23,332 bases of DNA, taken from positions 1 through 23,332 of the forward strand of contig PCAH01000190.1 in the NCBI GenBank assembly GCA_002730485.1, given 5' to 3'. Below, one piece after another: positions 21,137 through 23,332 of this stretch. Position 1 is the stretch's first letter, and every line of letters begins with the position of its first letter. The position numbers and the translations under genes are program-made. Origin of the DNA: Dehalococcoidia bacterium (GTDB lineage: Bacteria > Chloroflexota > Dehalococcoidia > UBA3495). The notes under the pieces are model-generated. The model did not search any database, was not told the origin of the DNA, and was given only the letters and a program-made list of their open reading frames with translations.

Positions 21137-22156
21137 ATGAACGATATAGGACTGTCGATTAACTCCCGCGGCGAGACCTCCGACGAAGAACTTATCGCCA
21201 TTGCCAAGCTGGCAGACGATCTGGGTTATCACTCCTTCTGGACCGCCGAGTCCTGGGGCCGGGACGCTTTTACGATTCTCACAATGATCGCCTGCCACAC
21301 CGAGAACATCAGACTCGCCACCGGCATAGTGAACATCTACAGCAGGACGCCCGCGCTCCTGGCGCAGACCATCGCATCTCTGGACATCATCTCCAAAGGG
21401 CGGGCCATCCTGGGATTGGGCAGCAGCGGCAAGGTCGTGGTGGAAGGTTGGCACGGCGTGCCCTTCGACTCCCCACTAGCTCGCACTCGCGAATACATCG
21501 AGATCATCCGCAAAGCGCTGTCCGGCGCACCTGTGAACCACCAGGGTAAGTTCTACACCATGGACCGGTTTCGGATGATCTCCCCACCGGTACAAAAACG
21601 CCTGCCCATCTATGTAGCCAGCCTGGGACCGAAGAACCTAGAGCTGACCGGAGAGCTTGCCGACGGCTGGCTGCCCATCTGGGCGAACCGAGAAAGAATC
21701 CCAGACTTGAAGGAGCAACTCAACGTCGGAGCCGCCAGGTCGGGCCGGAACGTGGACGATGTGACAATCGCTCCCTACCTCATGTGCTATGTGTCTGAAG
21801 GCGACGAAGACCTCGCCCACGGGGCTGGACTGCTCAGGGCCCACATGGCGTACTATATCGGCGGAATGGGAAGCTATTATTTCGACAGTTTCAGCCGGGC
21901 TGGATTCGCGGAAGAAGCGAAAGCAGTTCGCGACGCCTGGAGTTCGCGAGACCGCGAACAAGCCGCTAATTCGGTGACCGACAATATGCTGGAGAGCGTG
22001 GTTGTGCTGGGTGACCCGCAACAGTGCCGAGACCAGATTGCCAAGTTCAGGCAAGCTGGCGTCGATATGCCTGTTATGACCTTTCCGCACGGCGCTAGTC
22101 CAGAGACCATCCACCGCACAATCAAAGCCTTAGCACCCCAAGCAGGAGAACAGTGA
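21137..22156 (+). CDS. LLM-class flavin- or F420-dependent oxidoreductase
   Basis: ATG 21137 has AGGAGG four bases upstream and begins the conserved MNDIGLSINSRG strand; the frame is open further 5' but without family similarity. The 339-residue product is a luciferase-like (TIM-barrel) oxidoreductase: ELIAIAKLADDLGYHSFWTAESWGRDAFT, then ENIRLATGIVNIYSRTPALLAQTIASLD, then RAILGLGSSG and VNHQGKFYTMDRFRM, and the C-terminal VVLGDPQQCRDQIAKFRQAGVDMPVM. The NIYSRTPA segment resembles F420-dependent reductases such as methylenetetrahydromethanopterin reductase-type members more than FMNH2 luciferases, but the cofactor is inferred. Large families of such enzymes are reported in SAR202 genomes. It overlaps the next gene by four bases. 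Confidence 0.9.
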   Translation: MNDIGLSINSRGETSDEELIAIAKLADDLGYHSFWTAESWGRDAFTILTMIACHTENIRLATGIVNIYSRTPALLAQTIASLDIISKGRAILGLGSSGKVVVEGWHGVPFDSPLARTREYIEIIRKALSGAPVNHQGKFYTMDRFRMISPPVQKRLPIYVASLGPKNLELTGELADGWLPIWANRERIPDLKEQLNVGAARSGRNVDDVTIAPYLMCYVSEGDEDLAHGAGLLRAHMAYYIGGMGSYYFDSFSRAGFAEEAKAVRDAWSSRDREQAANSVTDNMLESVVVLGDPQQCRDQIAKFRQAGVDMPVMTFPHGASPETIHRTIKALAPQAGEQ

Positions 22157-22719
22157 CGACCAAAATAGGCGTGATTTCAGATACCCACTCGGCAGGCAGC
22201 GGCCGAGACCTGCCGGTGAAGATACTTGATGCTCTGCGTGGCGTGGACCTGATCTTGCACTGCGGAGACCTGGAGTGCATCGGAGTTCTGGATTACCTTG
22301 AGGAGGTTGCCCCTCTCCTGGCTGTGCGCGGCTACGAGGACCCTCTGGAGGACGGTGACCGCCTGGCCCTGACCACCAGGGTGGTCCAGATAGAAGGGGT
22401 TTCGATCGGCATGATCCACGACATCCAATGGCCAGGCCCCAAAATCCCCACCACCCCAGACGGCTCCGGGCTGATACTGCCAGACGACAACGGCCGCGAG
22501 GTAATGGCTCGCAAGTTCAAAGAGCCTGTGGACGTGGTCTTGTTCGGAGACACTCACGAGGAGGTGATCATGGAATGGGACGGGGTCATGATCATGAATC
22601 CCGGCAGCCCAACCTACCCCGGAAAACGGCACAAACGTGGAGTACTGGGCACGATTGGCCTACTTGAGATAGACGGCGAAGAAGCCACCGGTCAGATAAT
22701 CAACCTGGAAGAGCTGTAG
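22153..22719 (+). CDS. YfcE/MJ0936-type metallophosphoesterase with altered metal site
   Basis: The GTG at 22153 overlaps the TGA of the preceding gene (GTGA), with AGGAG four bases upstream, so the two genes are translationally coupled. The 188-residue product keeps the calcineurin-like fold: GVISDTHS (Asp10, His12), ILHCGDLE (Asp39), GMIHD (His89), FGDTHEE (His135) and MNPGSPTYP. Two canonical metal-ligand positions differ: the GN(x)D motif is GYED, replacing the Asn by Tyr61, and the usual GHTH is GDTH, with Asp133 for His. The enzyme could have shifted metal preference or lost activity. Relatives hydrolyse phosphodiesters of unknown identity. Coupling to the LLM oxidoreductase suggests a common pathway. 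Confidence 0.85.
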   Translation: MTTKIGVISDTHSAGSGRDLPVKILDALRGVDLILHCGDLECIGVLDYLEEVAPLLAVRGYEDPLEDGDRLALTTRVVQIEGVSIGMIHDIQWPGPKIPTTPDGSGLILPDDNGREVMARKFKEPVDVVLFGDTHEEVIMEWDGVMIMNPGSPTYPGKRHKRGVLGTIGLLEIDGEEATGQIINLEEL

Positions 22720-22750
22720 TAGGGTTCTTCGTCCCATTTATGGCTCGTAT

Positions 22751-22790
22751 CCGTTCGTCCTGAGCCCCGTCGAAGGACGCGCATGGGTCA
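22751..22790 (+). repeat. Interspersed repeat type A, copy 1
   Basis: A 40-base unit beginning CCGTTCGTCCTGAGCC and ending GCATGGGTCA. It is 37 of 40 identical to 23212-23251 in the same orientation. Its minus-strand translation is the familiar false peptide FDGAQDER. Confidence 0.8.
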
Positions 22791-22823
22791 GTCTTCGAAT
22801 CAAGTTTGCTTCCGCGTAAACGG

Positions 22824-22849
22824 CGGTTCGCCAGGCTCACCATGAGCGG
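22824..22849 (-). repeat. Inverted, diverged partial copy of repeat type A
   Basis: The plus strand starts CGGTTCGCCAGGCTCACC. Its complement, starting CCGCTCATGGTGAGCC, resembles the first part of repeat A, so it is an oppositely oriented, decayed relative. Confidence 0.55.
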
Positions 22850-22891
22850 CAGCGTGTCTGATTTGCAAAATCGGTGGCGTAGTAGCTTCAT

Positions 22892-22922
22892 AGATTCCTG
22901 CCTACGTATGAATGACGGGTGG
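22892..22922 (+). repeat. Interspersed repeat type B, copy 1 (diverged)
   Basis: A 31-base unit (AGATTCCTGCC, then GAATGACGGGTGG) matching 23157-23187 at 26 of 31 positions. The hairpin arms have partly decayed here. Confidence 0.65.
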
Positions 22923-23014
22923 GATGGTCGATTGCATGCATCCGTAGGGATGGGTTTTTAACCCACCTGGCCCCTGGAAGGCCAATCCCCGCCAAGACAA
23001 CAACCACCCTCCAT

Positions 23015-23046
23015 CGTCATTCTGAGGCCGCAGCCGAAGAATCCCA
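23015..23046 (+). repeat. Interspersed repeat type C
   Basis: The 32-base unit CGTCATTCTGAGGCCGCAGC followed by CGAAGAATCCCA has ATTCT/AGAAT ends that can pair. It is a known style of dispersed palindromic element; only one copy is in this window. Confidence 0.6.
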
Positions 23047-23081
23047 TTGTTACTGGAATTACACACTCCCGTGGAAAAGAG

Positions 23082-23110
23082 ACCCTTCGCTACACTCAGG
23101 GTGACATTTC
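23082..23110 (+). repeat. Interspersed repeat type D
   Basis: ACCCTTCGCTACACTCAGGG followed by TGACATTTC is a common dispersed intergenic unit. Its minus-strand translation is the false peptide CHPECSEGS. Only one copy is present here. Confidence 0.6.
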
Positions 23111-23156
23111 AACCAAATGGGCTTCTCTGTGCCAATCCGTGGAGCAACAGCTTCCT

Positions 23157-23187
23157 GGATTCCAGCCTTCGCAGGAATGACGGGTGG
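23157..23187 (+). repeat. Interspersed repeat type B, copy 2
   Basis: GGATTCCAGCC, then TTCGCAGGAATGACGGGTGG. ATTCC and GGAAT with inner GC pairs form a hairpin around CTTC. Its minus-strand translation is the false peptide VIPAKAGIQ. Confidence 0.75.
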
Positions 23188-23211
23188 CGTGAGAACTAAT
23201 GCTCTCCAGAA

Positions 23212-23251
23212 CCGTTCGTCCTGAGCCCTGTCGAAGGATGCGCATAGGTCA
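23212..23251 (+). repeat. Interspersed repeat type A, copy 2
   Basis: Differs from 22751-22790 at three positions, all transitions, and lies in the same orientation 461 bases away. The two copies frame the whole repeat cluster. Confidence 0.8.
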
Positions 23252-23315
23252 ACCATCAGGTGGGGTGCCGTAGCATTGGTAAAGCTGCCAAGCGGAACGC
23301 AATAGTCCCGAAAAT

Positions 23316-23332
23316 AAAAAAGGGCCGGTCAA
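23316..23332. terminator. Possible left half of a terminator cut by the window end
   Basis: The last bases, AAAAAAGGGCCGGTCAA, look like the A-tract and ascending stem of bidirectional terminators elsewhere in this window. The pairing strand lies outside. Confidence 0.3.

Larger units (their letters stand above)
22720..23332. other. Repeat-rich non-coding right end
   Basis: No gene is visible in these 610 bases. The short minus-strand frames here contain VIPAKAGIQ, FDRAQDER and HPECSEGS, which are well-known false translations of dispersed intergenic repeats. At least seven repeat fragments are packed together, listed separately. No terminator for the phosphoesterase gene is evident before the first repeat, so a repeat hairpin may serve as its 3' end. 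Confidence 0.75.

Noticed and set aside
22700..23256. Short minus-strand frames at the right end
   Set aside because: Their peptides (VIPAKAGIQ, FDRAQDER, HPECSEGS) are typical false translations of interspersed repeats.
1..23332. CRISPR array, tRNA, rRNA, prophage or transposase
   Set aside because: I saw no regularly spaced direct repeats with unique spacers, no cloverleaf or rRNA signature, and no integrase or transposase motif in any credible frame.

Overview
The window is a gene-dense, moderately GC-rich bacterial chromosome segment with about 20 protein genes on both strands, short spacers, several GTG/TTG starts and strong hairpin terminators. The gene mix (a xanthine-dehydrogenase-family molybdoenzyme, an LLM-class flavin/F420 oxidoreductase, an HpcH/HpaI aldolase, an NHL propeller protein, a GatA-type amidase and a GT20 trehalose-phosphate synthase) resembles Chloroflexota of the Dehalococcoidia/SAR202 type. 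That placement is inference from gene content; there is no rRNA, tRNA or phylogenetic marker to prove it. I see no CRISPR array, prophage, transposase or tRNA.

Layout. 1-544 (-): N-terminal piece of a molybdenum hydroxylase large subunit, with an operator-like palindrome upstream. 891-1001 (+): a possible 36-residue membrane/secreted micropeptide followed by a hairpin. 1209-3784 (+): sulfite-oxidase-type molybdoenzyme, then a metallo-beta-lactamase/double-rhodanese protein, together a plausible sulfane-sulfur to sulfite to sulfate route. 3876-6134 (-): rhomboid protease, cytidylate-kinase-like protein and GNAT acetyltransferase. 6432-7289 (+): SAM methyltransferase. 7298-7969 (-): CDP-alcohol phosphatidyltransferase. 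8116-10199 (+): HpcH/HpaI aldolase and NHL-repeat protein. 10310-11728 (-): two tandem hemerythrin-like paralogues behind a near-consensus promoter with an overlapping inverted repeat. 12167-14566 (-): trpA-aroH-aroF, a compact aromatic amino acid operon without trpB. 14706-15692 (-): zinc-ribbon/CPBP membrane protease. 15946-17622 (+): small GatC/AtzG-like protein plus amidase. 17770-20277 (+): HAD hydrolase and GT20 trehalose-phosphate synthase. 20433-21008 (+): acidic orphan protein. 21137-22719 (+): LLM oxidoreductase translationally coupled to a metallophosphoesterase with altered metal ligands. 22720-23332: non-coding, filled with short interspersed repeats.

The observations I rate highest are: the chorismate mutase, whose active-site carboxylate appears moved from position 78 to position 75; the two-gene hemerythrin-like operon, in which one copy has lost a candidate iron ligand and whose promoter carries an inverted repeat and helically phased upstream direct repeats; the LLM/metallophosphoesterase pair, where the phosphoesterase has lost two canonical metal-binding residues; and the dense mosaic of intergenic repeats at the right end.
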